From Selaginella moellendorffii (taxonomy: Eukaryota > Streptophyta > Lycopodiopsida > Selaginellales > Selaginellaceae), in the NCBI RefSeq assembly GCF_000143415.4, contig NW_003314285.1, positions 704,985 to 768,984 on the forward strand: 64,000 bases of DNA. Direction: 5' to 3'. This document shows, in pieces, positions 49,055 through 60,924 of the stretch (positions are counted from its first letter, which is position 1; the number at the start of each line of letters is the position of its first letter). A model generated the notes under the pieces. That model worked only from the letters and a program-made list of their open reading frames with translations. It was not told where the DNA came from and did no database searches. The position numbers were made by a program, and so were the translations under genes.

Positions 49055-49160
49055 CCACGTCAGCAACTTGCGTGGAGATACGTGGTGAACACGTGTAAAT
49101 ATGCCACGTCATTATCCCACGAGCCGGGGCTTGGGATCGTGTCAGCTCGCGAGTATATAA
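49055..49160 (+). promoter_or_regulatory. ACGT-element (ABRE/G-box) cluster with TATA box
   Basis: CCACGTCA (49055), TACGTGG (49079), the palindromic ACACGTGT (49089) and CCACGTCA (49104) are packed within 57 bp and are followed by TATATAA (49154-49160). This is the layout of a bZIP-regulated plant promoter on the plus strand, beginning only 18 bp after the PIRL stop. No protein gene starts just downstream; the next are tRNA-Met (49524) and the HIPP gene (49805). Confidence 0.6.
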
Positions 49161-49523
49161 GAGGAGGCCGGAGAAGGGGAGCGGTATCTTTGCGCTTGGG
49201 GCAATGACGCAGTTTATGAGGTTTTACCGAGACGCGTCAATTGCTGGTTGAAAACTATTTCCAAACCCCCTCGTCGTGTCTCCCTCGGGAGGCCGTCGAG
49301 AATTTCTGGAAGGCCCGCCCTAGGCTCGGGCCTACAAATCTTAAAACCAAGAAGGAATTAAATTTGTTTTTTCTATGAACATTATTACCTAAGACAATTA
49401 CTAAAATAATTAATCACATTTTATTTCATGTTAGTCAATGAAAACTTTCTACTAACAAACAACCCAAGTTATTTTTTTATCAATTGTTTAATGCAATTTC
49501 CATCAATTATTTATTGTCTGAAG

Positions 49524-49595
49524 ATCAGAGTGGCGCAGCGGAAGCGTGGTGGGCCCATAACCCACAGGTCGGAGGATCGAAACCTCCCTCTGATA
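49524..49595 (+). tRNA. Initiator tRNA-Met (CAU)
   Basis: A 72-nt cloverleaf is complete: acceptor stem ATCAGAG/CTCTGAT with the A1:U72 pair typical of eukaryotic initiators, D-arm GGCGCAGCGGAAGC, anticodon arm GTGGGCCCATAACCCAC with anticodon CAT at 49556-49558, and a T-arm GGAGGATCGAAACCTCC that has A instead of T at position 54, another initiator mark. There is no intron. A short T-run follows near 49603. Confidence 0.96.
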
Positions 49596-49804
49596 TCTTA
49601 GCATTTTAATTAGCTTAAATACTGCGATAATCGGAAGTTACCTTTAAGATGTTTGCTTAAAGTTTTTGATGTGAGTCAAAGTGAAAAAATTTCAACATTC
49701 GTTCTTATCTTTCAGTGATGATGCAAAAGATGCAAAGAAAGAGATGCTGTCCAAGTATAAACGCGCTCGTTCTATGCTGGAACATTCATTAAACTGGGGA
49801 GAAA

Positions 49805-50382
49805 ATGCAGGTCCTTGTTTCCCTCCGCTCCATGCTTTCTCGTCACTCTCCTCGTCTTGCTTGCAGACTGTGGAGCTCAAAGTCGCAATGGACTGCGAGA
49901 GGTGCGAGAACAAAGTCCGCAAAACGCTCGCCAACACCCTGGGTTCGCAATTCTCCCGTTCTCCGCTTCTATAAGCTCTGCTTTTCTTGTTTCCAGGAGT
50001 CGAGTCAGTCGACATCGATTTCCAGCAGCAGCGGGTCACGGTGATGGGCTACCTTCTCGACGCCAAAAAGTTGATGAAGAAAGTGAGGAGCAAGACCGGC
50101 ATGCACGCCGAAGTTTGGAACCACCACTACAGCAACGTCCAGCACGTCTATGGTCCCATGGACACCTCGCTCACCAATCTCTTCAGCTCCGCCAGTGACT
50201 ACAACACAAACAATTACTACGACCGGAGCCACCGGATGCATCATGGAAGCACTTACAGGGTCAGCGACAAGCCGGCTTACGACCACGAGTACGGCAACCA
50301 GAAGCAATACATGCCGCCAGTGGATGACAGTGTCACCACCATGTTCACGGACGAGAATCCAAACGCTTGCTCCATCATGTAG
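49805..50382 (+). CDS. Heavy-metal-associated isoprenylated plant protein (HIPP)
   Basis: A small metal-binding protein of the HIPP family. The first coding exon is only six nucleotides (ATG CAG, 49805-49810). It joins exon 49867-49942 to give MQTVELKVAMDCERCENKVR, and exon 49997-50382 completes the HMA domain (GVESVDIDFQQQRVTVMGYL). The metal-binding MDCERC (CxxC) is intact. A linker rich in Tyr, His, Asn and Ser leads to the C-terminal CSIM, a CaaX box for prenylation that should anchor the protein to membranes. The upstream in-frame extension seen from 49681 lacks a fitting splice phase and is rejected as coding. Confidence 0.93.
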
Positions 50383-50505
50383 CGCTGCGAGCCGAGGAGC
50401 TGTGAAGGAAACATCAGTCACAGAAGAGAGAAAATATTCGGATGATGCATTGTGCGTGTACTCACCACTTGAAGTTGCTCGCGTAATCGCATCAAAGGTT
50501 GCCTT

Positions 50506-53302
50506 TCAGCTGCAAGCGCACCAAGAAAAATCATAATAGCCTTCTCAATAATGTAATGCTGTAAAGGAAAAGCTTACCGAATCTCTTTACTGTGTAGTCT
50601 TCTGTGAGCCGCAAAGCATTCAAGCTGATTCCCTCGAATAGAAAAAGCACAAGAAAAATGATAGCAAGACACCTGATATTCCTTGCCTCACGAAGTTTGA
50701 TATTTACAGGTGCCTACTTACTAGAGTCCCGCTTGAGAATGGAATAAAACTTCTCAAACTCGGCCGTGTGCTCGAAAGCGGAAACAAAATCGCAACAAAA
50801 TCTTAGCACTGATGCAAGCAGCACGAAGTTATCCTTTGCAGCAGCCGCTTCGAGAAATCGCACACAGGGTGGCGACTCAACCTGCACATGCTTAACAGTT
50901 TTAGATAGAGCTAGAAAAGAGAGAGCGAAAATCAGACCTTGTTCTGACGTATATAACGTAGACCTTCCAAGAGCCTACCTTTGTGCAAAAGACGCTCAAG
51001 GTAATCTTTGTGAGCATGCACCTGCCTCAACATGTCCGTTCCGATTTCTTCGAGTTGAGAACATTGCGCTCCAATGTCCAGCAACTCAAGAGCAAGAGCT
51101 TTTGATGGCTCAATTACCTGTCCAACAAGATGCACATAAACAAACTATTAGCAGCACTTTTAAGATTTACCTGATCAGCAACAATATGCTGAATCCTAGC
51201 ATAGCACTTGTCTCTTGCAAGCAGTCGCACAAGAAGAACATACAGTCCTGGTGGGATTGTTAGTTGCTCAGCTCTTGCACTGCAATAATAGAAAATCACA
51301 GATGCTATTCAATTTTTTCCTGAGATAAGGAAATAATGCATACCTTACCTCCGCAAATACTGTACCATAACAGCTCCCAAAAAGCTGTTTTCAACTGCCA
51401 TTCCTTCGTCGATTACAGCGAACACGTTGTCTAGCATTTCCTGAGGCGAAACATGTGGACTGGCAGCTTGATTTTCCGTTTCCGAGAATCTAATGCTGCT
51501 ACTTTCTTGCTCAGGTTCACGAATCTCTTGTTCGCCGTTGATAAGAACTCTTGCGGAACCAGCTCGAAGACTCCCATAAGAAAGTTCTGCTGCGTTGCTT
51601 ATAGCCAGGGCAGTAGCAAATGCAGCAGGTTGCATGCCTGGAGTTAGAATCAACGGCATTGACGACATCCTTCCTATTGGGGTACCCTTGCTTGAGGAAC
51701 GCTTCACATGACCGAAGGCGGAAGTTAAGACATCTAAGGCAGAAGCAACCTGGGAAAGAGATCTCCTCTCCATAATAATGGAGCGCAAAATAGAGCACGA
51801 TAGCTGTTTCGCCTGCAACGTAGGAGATTAGTATGCCACACATAAGTGACGCAACCGCTAACCTTCACAGCCTCGCATTTACGCCTTTGAAGGAAAGCTA
51901 AAAGAGACGAAAGGTCCGATGAGCTAGCTGCAACAGCCTGCATACAAACAAGAATGACTGGATACAAAGAAGAAATCGCATGCACCTCTAAGTCAAGTTG
52001 GATCTTCCACAAAAGCCCGTGAGTATGGTCCAAAATGACGTCGGGGTTAACAAAGACCCAACCTTCTCCATAGAGACTTGATTCGTCTGCTCCTGGCTTT
52101 TCCGGACTGTTGGCTGGTTTGTACTGCCGCAAAAGAAGAGGCAATGGCGCAGATATAGGAACTTTTGTGTTGGCAAGGATGTCATAGAGCAGCACCACTT
52201 TGGAATCAATCTGATGAACAAGAAGTACGTTGTCAACAACGCTGACAGACACATTTGACGCATATGTTGGTAGAGAGCCCTGAAAACATTTGGAGATCTT
52301 CAGCTAAGTGGCAGGAAAAACGAGTTTACACCTGCGAAATGACAGCATCACGGTAGAATCTGTGGATATGAAGCATCTTAGCCAAAGGATCAGTCTGCAA
52401 GCAGTACAGCCTTCCGTACCTGCAAGTGAAGACGGTCATACAACTTGCCTTAGATACAGCGACTTACATTGTAGCAATGAACACATTCTCCGAGGACAAA
52501 ACAAAAGTTCGGTGATTCTCAGATTTGGTGAAGTTTGCATCGAATTTAGGAAGCCGGACAATCCCCCCTGCGGAGAACTGCAGGCACACGCAACTTAGAA
52601 ACTGTCACAACAGTACGACCCAACCTGGTAGCCAGAGAGTGTTTTGCACTGCGTCCCAGATGCCAAAAGTACCAAGCGACTTTCGTGCGTGTAAACAAAC
52701 CAGCTGACAGACTGCTTCTTCTTCTCAACCAGCTTCAGCTTCCCCTTCCCAAGACACAAGGAATTCAGCTCCAGACCACTGCCCATGAACGAAAGCATTT
52801 AGAAAACTCAAAAGACCAACTTCTAGCATTCACCTTGCTGTCACAATCACAACATCACAGTCCGGACAATCGGTCCAAAAGAAACCGAGTATCCTCTCAC
52901 TGGAACTCTTGCACGACTGCTTAAAGGAGTTACAGTCTTCTCGGTTGATAAACTCGATCTCCGTGTTGGATCTAAGAATGGCCAGGATCTTACAGTCGAG
53001 CGAGAACCTCACGCCAAGAACAGGGCCCTGGCTTATCTTCACAACGACTGGATCCGAAGGTGAAGTATCAGAGCTTACAGACCAGGAATAAATCTGGTAA
53101 AAACAATGGTCACATAAGAAGGAAAAACTGGAAAGAGTGTTGTTTTCGAACAAACCTCCCCAAGAGTAGAGACTAGCAGCAGCTTGTTTGCGTCGTCATA
53201 AGTTACTCCCAGAGCTCCGGGAATATCACATCTAAATGGTGGATACTGGATGTATGCATGAGACATGGCGCCCGATCCGCTATCGTAAGAACCAAGAGCC
53301 AT
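50506..53302 (-). CDS. RMC1 (Mic1/C18orf8) homologue
   Basis: Homologue of RMC1, the third subunit of the MON1-CCZ1 complex that activates Rab7 on late endosomes and autophagosomes. The product starts at ATG 53302 (GAMSHAYIQYPPFRCDIPG) and passes through an N-terminal beta-propeller-like half (YSWSV, GPVLGVRFSLDCKILAI, GLELNSLCLGKGKLKLV, YGRLYCLQTDPLAK) into the helical Mic1 domain (WKIQLDLE, FLQRRKCEAVKAKQL, ENSFLGAVMVQYLRR, LLARDKCYARIQHIVADQ, LLHKGRLLEGLRYIRQNK). The last exon contributes only part of a codon and the TGA at 50506-50508. About a dozen small introns occur. Its 5' leader lies in the same exon as the stop codon of the tiny twin-CX9C gene, so both may come from one transcript. 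Confidence 0.88.
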
Positions 53303-53321
53303 TCTAGCTTCGCAAAGACCA

Positions 53322-53604
53322 TTATTTAACCCTGAGCTGCAAGGAGGAAGAAAGTTTTTCGATCGATCCGAGCAAGAACTCACCACATTCTTCATGCAAG
53401 CCCTCAGCGCCAGGAACTCCTTCTCGCACATCCCCTTCTCAATCGCGGCGGCCTTGCCGGCGACGCATTGCCCGTATTCCTTCATCTGAGGTGCCAGAAT
53501 CTCGGAAATTTTCAGCCGAGGGAGGAGAGCGGGCGCGAATTCACCTGGAGTGGACAAGACGCGATCACTCGCCGCAGCGGAGATTGGAGCGCGCGATCGG
53601 CCAT
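53322..53604 (-). CDS. Twin-CX9C protein, NDUFAF8-like
   Basis: A 58-residue protein encoded by three exons (53545-53604, 53384-53485, 53322-53336) with 59- and 47-nt introns. The spliced sequence contains two CX9C pairs: CPLQMKEYGQC and CEKEFLALRAC. The arrangement and the YGQCV...CEKEFLALRAC pattern match NDUFAF8, a mitochondrial intermembrane-space or matrix assembly factor of complex I that works with NDUFAF5. Import by the MIA oxidative pathway would be expected. The stop TAA (53322-53324) is 19 nt before the RMC1 start codon in the same exon. The promoter appears shared head-to-head with the PMT gene, whose ATG is 120 bp away. Confidence 0.8.
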
Positions 53605-53723
53605 GCGAGTAAAAACCCTAGTTCTTCATCTAGGGTTCTGAGCTCTCTCTCACTTGGAAAATGCCGCTATCTCGCACCGATCTACCACAATCCCGGGTGC
53701 AAGGCGCGATCTAAGGCGCTGGA
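53605..53723. promoter_or_regulatory. Short bidirectional promoter region
   Basis: Only 119 bp separate the divergent start codons of the NDUFAF8-like/RMC1 unit and the PMT gene. It contains two telobox-like AAACCCTA/TAGGGTT motifs (53613-53621 and 53632-53638), typical of plant housekeeping promoters, and no clear TATA box. Confidence 0.55.
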
Positions 53724-56039
53724 ATGGATCGCCGCGGCCTGGTTCTCATCTGCATTGCCTGCATTCTCGTCGATCGCAGCTCCTCCTTCCTCACCGACAC
53801 GGGAAGAGAGCTCGAGGTCGAAAATTTCAACGATCAGGGCTGGAGCAGCGGCGGCGACACTACTCCAGCTGAATCCACCACGCAGGCCACGATCTTGGGC
53901 TTCCTCCGCCACGATGGATCGCTCGATAACGAGGTACTGGCCAGGGAATCAGGGGAAGAGGAAACTCCCGAGATCGTGGACAGCGATCTGGTTCTTAGCA
54001 GGAATTTCAGCGCCGAGGAGAATGTGAATGGGAAATCTTACAAATTCGAGGAGTGTCCTCCCAGGATGAAGGAGTATATTCCCTGCCTCGACAACAAAGA
54101 TGCTATCGCCCGGCTTGCATCCACTGAGCATGGAGAGAAGTGGGAGCGGCATTGTCCCGCTGGGAAATCACGACTGTGTTGCATCATTCCACCTCCATTG
54201 GGATACAAGCGGCCTATACGGTGGCCCAAGAGCCGGGACGAGGTGAGAAAAAATGAGAAAGCTTTTGTTCTTCGTGATGTTCTTGAGCTAATTTTCTTTG
54301 CAGGTGTGGTATAGCAATGTTCCTCACACGCGCTTGGTTGCTGATAAAGGCGGGCAGAACTGGATCCAGAGTCAAAAGGATAAGTTCGTTTTTCCTGGTG
54401 GAGGAACACAGTTTGCTCATGGAGCTGACCAATATCTGGACCAGATGGCTGAGGTTCGTGCTTACTTTCTTTCATGGTTTTGATGGGGAAATTTTTTTTC
54501 TTTCATCAGATGGTACCAGAGCTTGCCTTTGGTGAACGCACACGCGTTGCGTTGGACATTGGTTGTGGTGTTGCAAGCTGGGGCGCTTATCTTCTCTCTC
54601 GCAACGTTCTGACGCTTTCCATTGCTCCGAAAGACGTGCATGAGAATCAGATACAATTTGCACTCGAGCGTGGGGTTCCTGCAATGGTGGCCGTCTTGGC
54701 CACTCGTCGGCTCTTATATCCAAGTCAAGCATTTGATCTGATCCATTGTTCTCGTTGTCGTATCAACTGGACTCGTGACGGTGAGTATAAGAACATGTCT
54801 TTCCTTGACTTCTAAGGCAGTTTGTGCTATACAGATGGTATACTTCTTGCGGAAGTTAATCGCATAATGCGCGGTGGGGGCTACTTTGCATGGGCAGCTC
54901 AGCCTGTTTACAAACACGAGCCAAGTAGTTTGCAGGCATGGAACGGTATGTTTCTAAGCCTCTCAAAATTTGGATTTCGCTTATAAGTTTCCTGCATTCG
55001 GCAGATATGGCAGACCTTGCCAAGAACCTTTGCTGGAAACTAGTTGCCAAGAAAGGCTACATTGCAATCTGGCAGAAGCCCGTGGATAACTCATGCTACT
55101 TGAAACGGGCACCGGGAACACTACCTCCGCTCTGCGATTCAAGCGATGACCCTGACTCTGTCTGGTATCGTAGAGACTCCATTTCTGTGATTTATACCAA
55201 GTGTTCGTCCTCTGGACAGGTATGTACCAATGAAGGCTTGCATCAGTCCCTTACCTGGAAATGGACTCGGTCGTAACATCACCACATGGCCATCGAGACT
55301 GTCCCTTCCACCGGAACGTTTGAAAGCCGTGAACTCAGATGCATTGCAAGCCAAGCCTGAAGTGTTCCTGGCCGAGCAGCGGTACTGGACTGCCATCGTT
55401 GAAGGATACCTGCGAGGCCTTGGCCTGAAGAAGGAAGACATTCGAAACGTAATGGACATGCGAGCAGGCTATGGAGGGTAAGTTTCTATATTCTTTTGCA
55501 TGGATGTTATGACGTCTGTTGCAGGTTTGCTGCGGCTCTAATCTCGCAAAAGGTAGATTGGTGGGTGATGAACGTTGTTCCCAAACGTGGTGTAAATACA
55601 TTACCGGTGATTTATGATCGCGGACTGATTGGTGTTGCTCACGACTGGTATGTGACGAGCAAGGTTTGCTTCTACTTTGTGACTAGTGATTCGTTCTTCT
55701 TAGGTGTGAGGCCTTTGACACTTACCCACGAACTTATGACCTTATACACGCTGCGGGAGTTTTTATGCTCGAGAAGAACAGGTATCTTATTGGAAAACCG
55801 TTGTACGAAGTATCTTCATATCGACTTACAGATGTAATGCTGCTCACATCATTTTGGAAATGGACCGCATATTGCGTCCCGGAGGCTGGGTGCTGATACG
55901 TGAATCTCGATACATGGCAGCCGAGCTCGAGTTCCTGGCAAAATCCGTCAAGTGGCACACCCGCATCCTGGAAACCGAGAGTGGTCCTTATGGGAAGGAC
56001 AAGCTTCTCTCCTGTCAGAAGCCGCTTCCCAATTTTTGA
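53724..56039 (+). CDS. PMT-family (DUF248) Golgi methyltransferase
   Basis: A putative pectin/homogalacturonan methyltransferase of the QUA2-related PMT family. The N-terminus ([11 protein letters not shown]) is a signal-anchor, giving a type II Golgi protein. The lumenal part shows the family order: [65 protein letters not shown], the SAM-binding [16 protein letters not shown], and [16 protein letters not shown]. It continues [48 protein letters not shown], and the second half ([42 protein letters not shown]) to CQKPLPNF. About eight small introns are spliced in frame. MRAGYGG replaces the usual NAxxGG-like second motif in part. Confidence 0.93.
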
Positions 56040-56105
56040 GCTCTTCGTCACTGCGCAGCACTACTATGCGGCAAAAACGTACGTATCGAAAACTTACCAA
56101 AACTC

Positions 56106-59100
56106 TCATAGTCGCAAGCTGCTTATCAAACCTTGCATTTGATTCAGCTGCTTCTTGAGCGATGCGACGCTGTTTAGAGTACTTGACGAGGGATCCATGC
56201 CGTCCTCAGCTGCCGTAGTCCTGACGTCCATCTCGATTCTCCTGCAAAGGTTCTGGGACTTGCACACCAAATCTTCGAGCTGGTCGGCCAGGACAGTGGT
56301 GTTGATATTCTCTTCTCGAGTTTCTTCTCGAGGTCTGAGAGAGCTGTAGGGAGTGGAAGAGTTGCAACTGACGTTGCTTATGCTGCTGGCTCGCCGTGAT
56401 CTTTCAGGACTCATGTATTTCAGCTTGTCGAGACTTCCACTTCCTGTTTCTCCAGAAGAATAATAAGACGATGGTCATTTTCGGGAAGAAAAAGCTCTTG
56501 CTCACCTAGGCTACTTAGTTGGACGATGGCGGCTTGGCCGAGAGATCCCTGTAGCTGCAAAAGTCTCAGCAATCCCACCGTGATTCTACTCGCTGCTTCG
56601 GCCTCGGCTTTAGCAATTTCTACGAGAAACTCGAGCTCGTCTTTCGTTGCGTCCATTTCCATCTGCAAGAGAGAAGAGAGAGATATTAGTTGACGTTCGA
56701 TCTATATAATTTTCTTACCGGTTCTCTCACGGCTGCTCGGACACTGTCAACTATCCACTCGCCGATTCCAATCTCAGCGTCTCCATCGCCACCCTCTCTC
56801 GCTACCAAACGGACTTCCAAAGCAAGCCCATCGTTACCACTTCTCCGACTTATATCCACTGAAGATAATCCGCCATTGTCCAGCGGCTGGAAACTAACAG
56901 CCCTTCTTGGCTTTAACGCTTGAAGCCCCTCGAGCATTACCTGGGAGACCAAACCAGCAAGAAAATCTCGTTCGAGTCAGGAAACGCAATTATTTGTCTA
57001 ACGAATTCTTACGAGCAAGATCTTCGTACCGTTATTCTTTGTGGCGGTCGCTCCTCGGTGCTAGTGCTGTGATCGGCCTTAGCGCGCAAACACTTAAACG
57101 TAGAATGCCAATATGCGTCTTCGTCCGCTATATTTTCCACGCCTTGCAAAGCGAATAGCCAGTCTATAAGCTGGATATCAATCTCTACGTTGTCTGGTCG
57201 TTTAAGCTCCCATGAATGATCATCGTTCGAGCTAGCAGAGATTTTTCCTGTCATAAAAAAAAGGGCACAGCTGCTATGAACAAAGAAAACCAACGAAAGA
57301 GTATGAAACCTTTTTCCTTTACCTGTATGAGAGCCTTGAAAGAGATGAGCCAAAGGACCGCCGGAGACTCTTTTCAACACCTCCTTGAGATCCTCTCCTG
57401 GTCCTCCATCAGGTCCAAAAACACCAAACCTATGTAGCAGTGACTCCGTGTAAATCATCCCACCTCCCAGTCTCACTCCGGATATCTTTGCAATGGCTTT
57501 CAAGCTATGGCAGTCAGCGTCCTCGGCCCTGTAAGGCATCATATGGACCACGTTGACCTCAAGAAACGGCCTGTTCTCCTGTGAAGCTTTCTCTGCAGAA
57601 GGAAAGTTTTCGTTCACCCACAAGATCGCTCTCATGTTCTTCTGCTCCAGTAGCTTTGTGGAGAGCGACTCTCCACACTGCTCGGATTCCGTGTCGACGC
57701 ACTCCACGCGAACACTCTGCCAGCACAAAGTTGAAGAAACTGCGATGGCTCCGCCGAGAGTTCTGTGTGTGACCTTGAAACGTATCCCACTTCCGATAAA
57801 CTTGACGAGTGGAAAGCCTTCTACGGACTGCTCGGAAGAACCCGACTCCAGAAACTTGATCTCCAAATAATCGAGGCCGAGAGTAACCGCACTGTCGGAT
57901 GGAGCCGCTTCAATGAGTCCTCCAAACGATTTGGACTTGCTAAGATCCTGGACTCCTCCATCGGTTTTCATGAGTGCCTGGCCAACCTTTCCCAAGTAAG
58001 AATACATCTCTAGCACGAACAGCAGCTGCTCCACAGAACTGTTGGAGATGAAGTGATTCCATGAGATTCCCAGTCTCACGATGCCCCCTGGAGGTGGAAC
58101 CTTGAGCAGCGGCAGGCCGTCGGGTGTAACCATTGCAACCTCCAAGCAAGGCTCCTTCAACTCTATGCACTGCCAAAGGCGAAAGTCCCCACTTCTACCG
58201 GTTTCAAGAGCCACGCTCACTTGATTTGCTCGTATGGCCCATCTTTTCTGGCTTGAATCCGGAAGTTGGCCTTTCCAAAAAGCAAAGCACGCTGGATCTT
58301 CGTCGAGTTTCAGCAAGCCATAGGATAATGTTGGACTCTCCACGAACAGCAACCCCTCTACATGCAATCTAGCCCCAGTAAATCCCTCGTGTCGTCGCTG
58401 GTCGTCGTTTTTTTCAGGATCCATCGGAACGCTCAGGTCAAACTCCCTGAGAGAAAAGTGCATACTGTTCAGCGACGTGTTTGGACGCACTACCCCAGGC
58501 TCTACCAAAATACCGTCCGCCAGAAAGGAAGAAATCTGTAAACAAGACTTTTCTTGAAGAAATATCTACAGCAAGCACGTAGTGTTAGTTTTGATGAGGA
58601 AAAAAAACGTTTTGCAAAATCACCTTTAGAGGTTGACACTGAATTACGGTTTGTGAGGCCATTGCTGGCGGTAAAGGAGACGGCGCTAGCTGAGAAGAAT
58701 ACAGGCTTGCAATAGATGTACTGCTGTTCTTCGAAACGTGAAAGTCGAGAGGATAAATCTTTGGCCACAAGATTTCGCTGGCTGCAAAACCAGAATGTCA
58801 TTATCACAGACGACCCGAAAGAGTAACCAAATACCAAATGTCGGTACTTCAAATGGAGCTTGCGGACTCATGCTAGGCTGAACCAGAATGCAGGGAGGTT
58901 GTAAAAACATATCCCTGTAAATTTATGGGTCGGAAACGCCTGCGTTTGCAATGCGTGAAGCATACCTTAAGAACAAACCTCCCAAGGAGACATTTCCAAG
59001 AGTTTTTACTGAACCATTCTCAGGGATACTTGCCTGCATTATCAGCACCATAACGTGTTAAAAGTGTAGAATTATGAAAATTTACTTACCCGTTTGTAGC

Positions 59101-60807
59101 GAAGCGATTGGGCTAATAATTCCAGCCTGAAGTCTAAACAAAGATTAGCTCAAAGGACACAGAAAATACAAGAAAAGTAAACTACCTGCGTCTTTGATCC
59201 CAAGAAAAATATGTTCGACACTTACTCCAACAAGAGTACAAGAAGGTGACTCATCCACCTGTAAGAAATGATCTTTTATTCTAGTCAGGTGATCTCTTTA
59301 GAAATAAAATCCCCCTAGCTCACCATAGCATTTGTCGGATGTACGTCTCCACGATTCAAGCAGACATAGAACCCGGTCATAAACCTTAGCAGCGCTCTCA
59401 ATCCTAAAATACCGGATTTTACAGCAAAAAGGATTAGGAAACTATTGAAACAATTACCTGGTTCACTTAACGCTGGACAGACAGCTTCCGGTATTAAGAG
59501 TTGAACCTCCAGTCCCAGAGGATTGTTTTGCTCTGTCCGGTGCATTGTGATCTTTCATAAGAAGAAAACGTTGGTAAATATTTAGCAGCACCAAAGATTA
59601 GAAACTTACATACGCCGTGCCAGAAATGTTGTCAAGGAAACGCTCTCCCCCGAAAAACAATCTTTTAGCTCCATCGGCATCTTTACTTCCGCTGGAAAGC
59701 CGCTCATCAGCAAACATGTCAGGATGGGGAAGAAGGTCCACGGAGAAGGATCGCCATTCTAGCTTCTGCAACATACAACACAGCAAAATAAGTCTATTCA
59801 TCATCGGTAAAGCTTGTAGCATAAAAACCTTGAAAACGAAGATACTTTTCTTGTCAGAGGAGAAGTTCCTAGCTTCCCTGAGATTAACAACCTTCGGCAG
59901 TGACAAACGAAACAGAACTAAATGTAAATGAGCATTCATTGAAACACAAACAATGCTCTTACCTCCCAATGCTCATTGGTCGTGTATAAACTAAGACCTC
60001 TCATTGTAATAGCTGCTAGCGGTGGTGTCCTTCACAGCAAACAACAATAAAAACTTTCAAGCATAAGCTGGAAGAGATAGCAAAAACCATACCATGCAGC
60101 TCCTCCACGAGAACCACCTCGTGTTTCTATCATAAGGTTCACTGTGCCAACTTGGATCGTCATTCCATCGGCAATCTGCGACCAAGATGAAAAAGAAGTA
60201 AAAAATAAACATAAACAGTTAAAACGGTGAAGATTTTCGCGTCTACCTGATCAGCGAATCCATAACTGGTACTCTTTGCAGAACTGTTAGTTTGGATTCT
60301 ACGCAAAACCAAAAACGAGTAAGTTAGCAGTAAAAAAGAAAAAAGAGAGAGAGAGTAGCGCACCCGGCAACAGGATCACAAGCCTCGGCATCCGACTTTT
60401 CAGCAAGAACTAGATCCAGTTTGTCAATGTCCACAACAATCGGTTCGATCTTGACGTTAGAGATGTAAGGGATCTGGAGCAAGAACAGGAAAAAATCCCC
60501 TTCCATTATCTAATGCAGGAAGGAAATGCCGGCTTACAGTGAGCTCCAATTTGCCGACTCTCGCTTGAGCGACAAAGAGCGACGGCGGCAATCCCAGAGT
60601 GGAATGCAGAACGGCGCCATCGACATCTGCGTGATCTCTAGGTTGATTGATTCTTGATTGACAATCGAAGAGAAAGCGATATAGCAATTGCATACCTAGA
60701 TTGTGGAGCTGGACGGATCGGCCCTGGAGCTTGAATTGATCCCGAGTGAAGGAGCGCAGCCAGTACTTGAGCTTGGACTCGAGCGCCCTTGCGAGAAGGG
60801 ACTCCAT
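56106..60807 (-). CDS. BLTP3-like (UHRF1BP1/SHIP164-type) bridge lipid-transfer protein
   Basis: A chorein-N-containing protein related to human UHRF1BP1/UHRF1BP1L (BLTP3), tube-shaped lipid carriers at organelle contacts. The N-terminus shows the chorein signature ESLLARALESKLKYWLRSF, LQGRSVQLHNLDVDGAVLH and ARVGKLELTIPYISNVKIEPIVVDIDKLDLVL. Further on come TIQVGTVNLMIETRGG, PPLAAITMRGLSLYTTNEHWE, LEVQLLIPEAVCPALSEPGLRALLRFMTGFYVCLNRGD and a large exon (57009-58508) with LEVNVVHMMPYRAEDADCHSLKAI. The C-terminus is a predicted helical/coiled-coil segment (LADQLEDLVCKSQNLCRRIE, LKKQLNQMQGLISSL) ending TGA at 56106. Around 20 introns occur. It converges with PMT, with 66 bp between stop codons. 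Confidence 0.88.
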
Positions 60808-60924
60808 TTAGCGAGCCAAGCCCTAATCACCATTGTGAAGGAATGCGAATGTTACTATTTGAAATAGAGTATGATATGGTTTAAAGATTAGACATTATTT
60901 TCTTTCTATAACTTAGGTGGAGTA

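Noticed and set aside
49681-49974. HIPP start further upstream with an extra Lys-rich N-terminus
   Set aside because: That frame cannot join the HMA exon in phase, whereas ATG-CAG at 49805 joins exactly and gives the usual family N-terminus.
53075-53557. Single 160-residue fused protein joining the twin-CX9C part to RMC1
   Set aside because: It reads through a clear GTGAGT donor and CAG acceptor; splicing gives a complete twin-CX9C protein with its own TAA, and RMC1 has its own family-like start.
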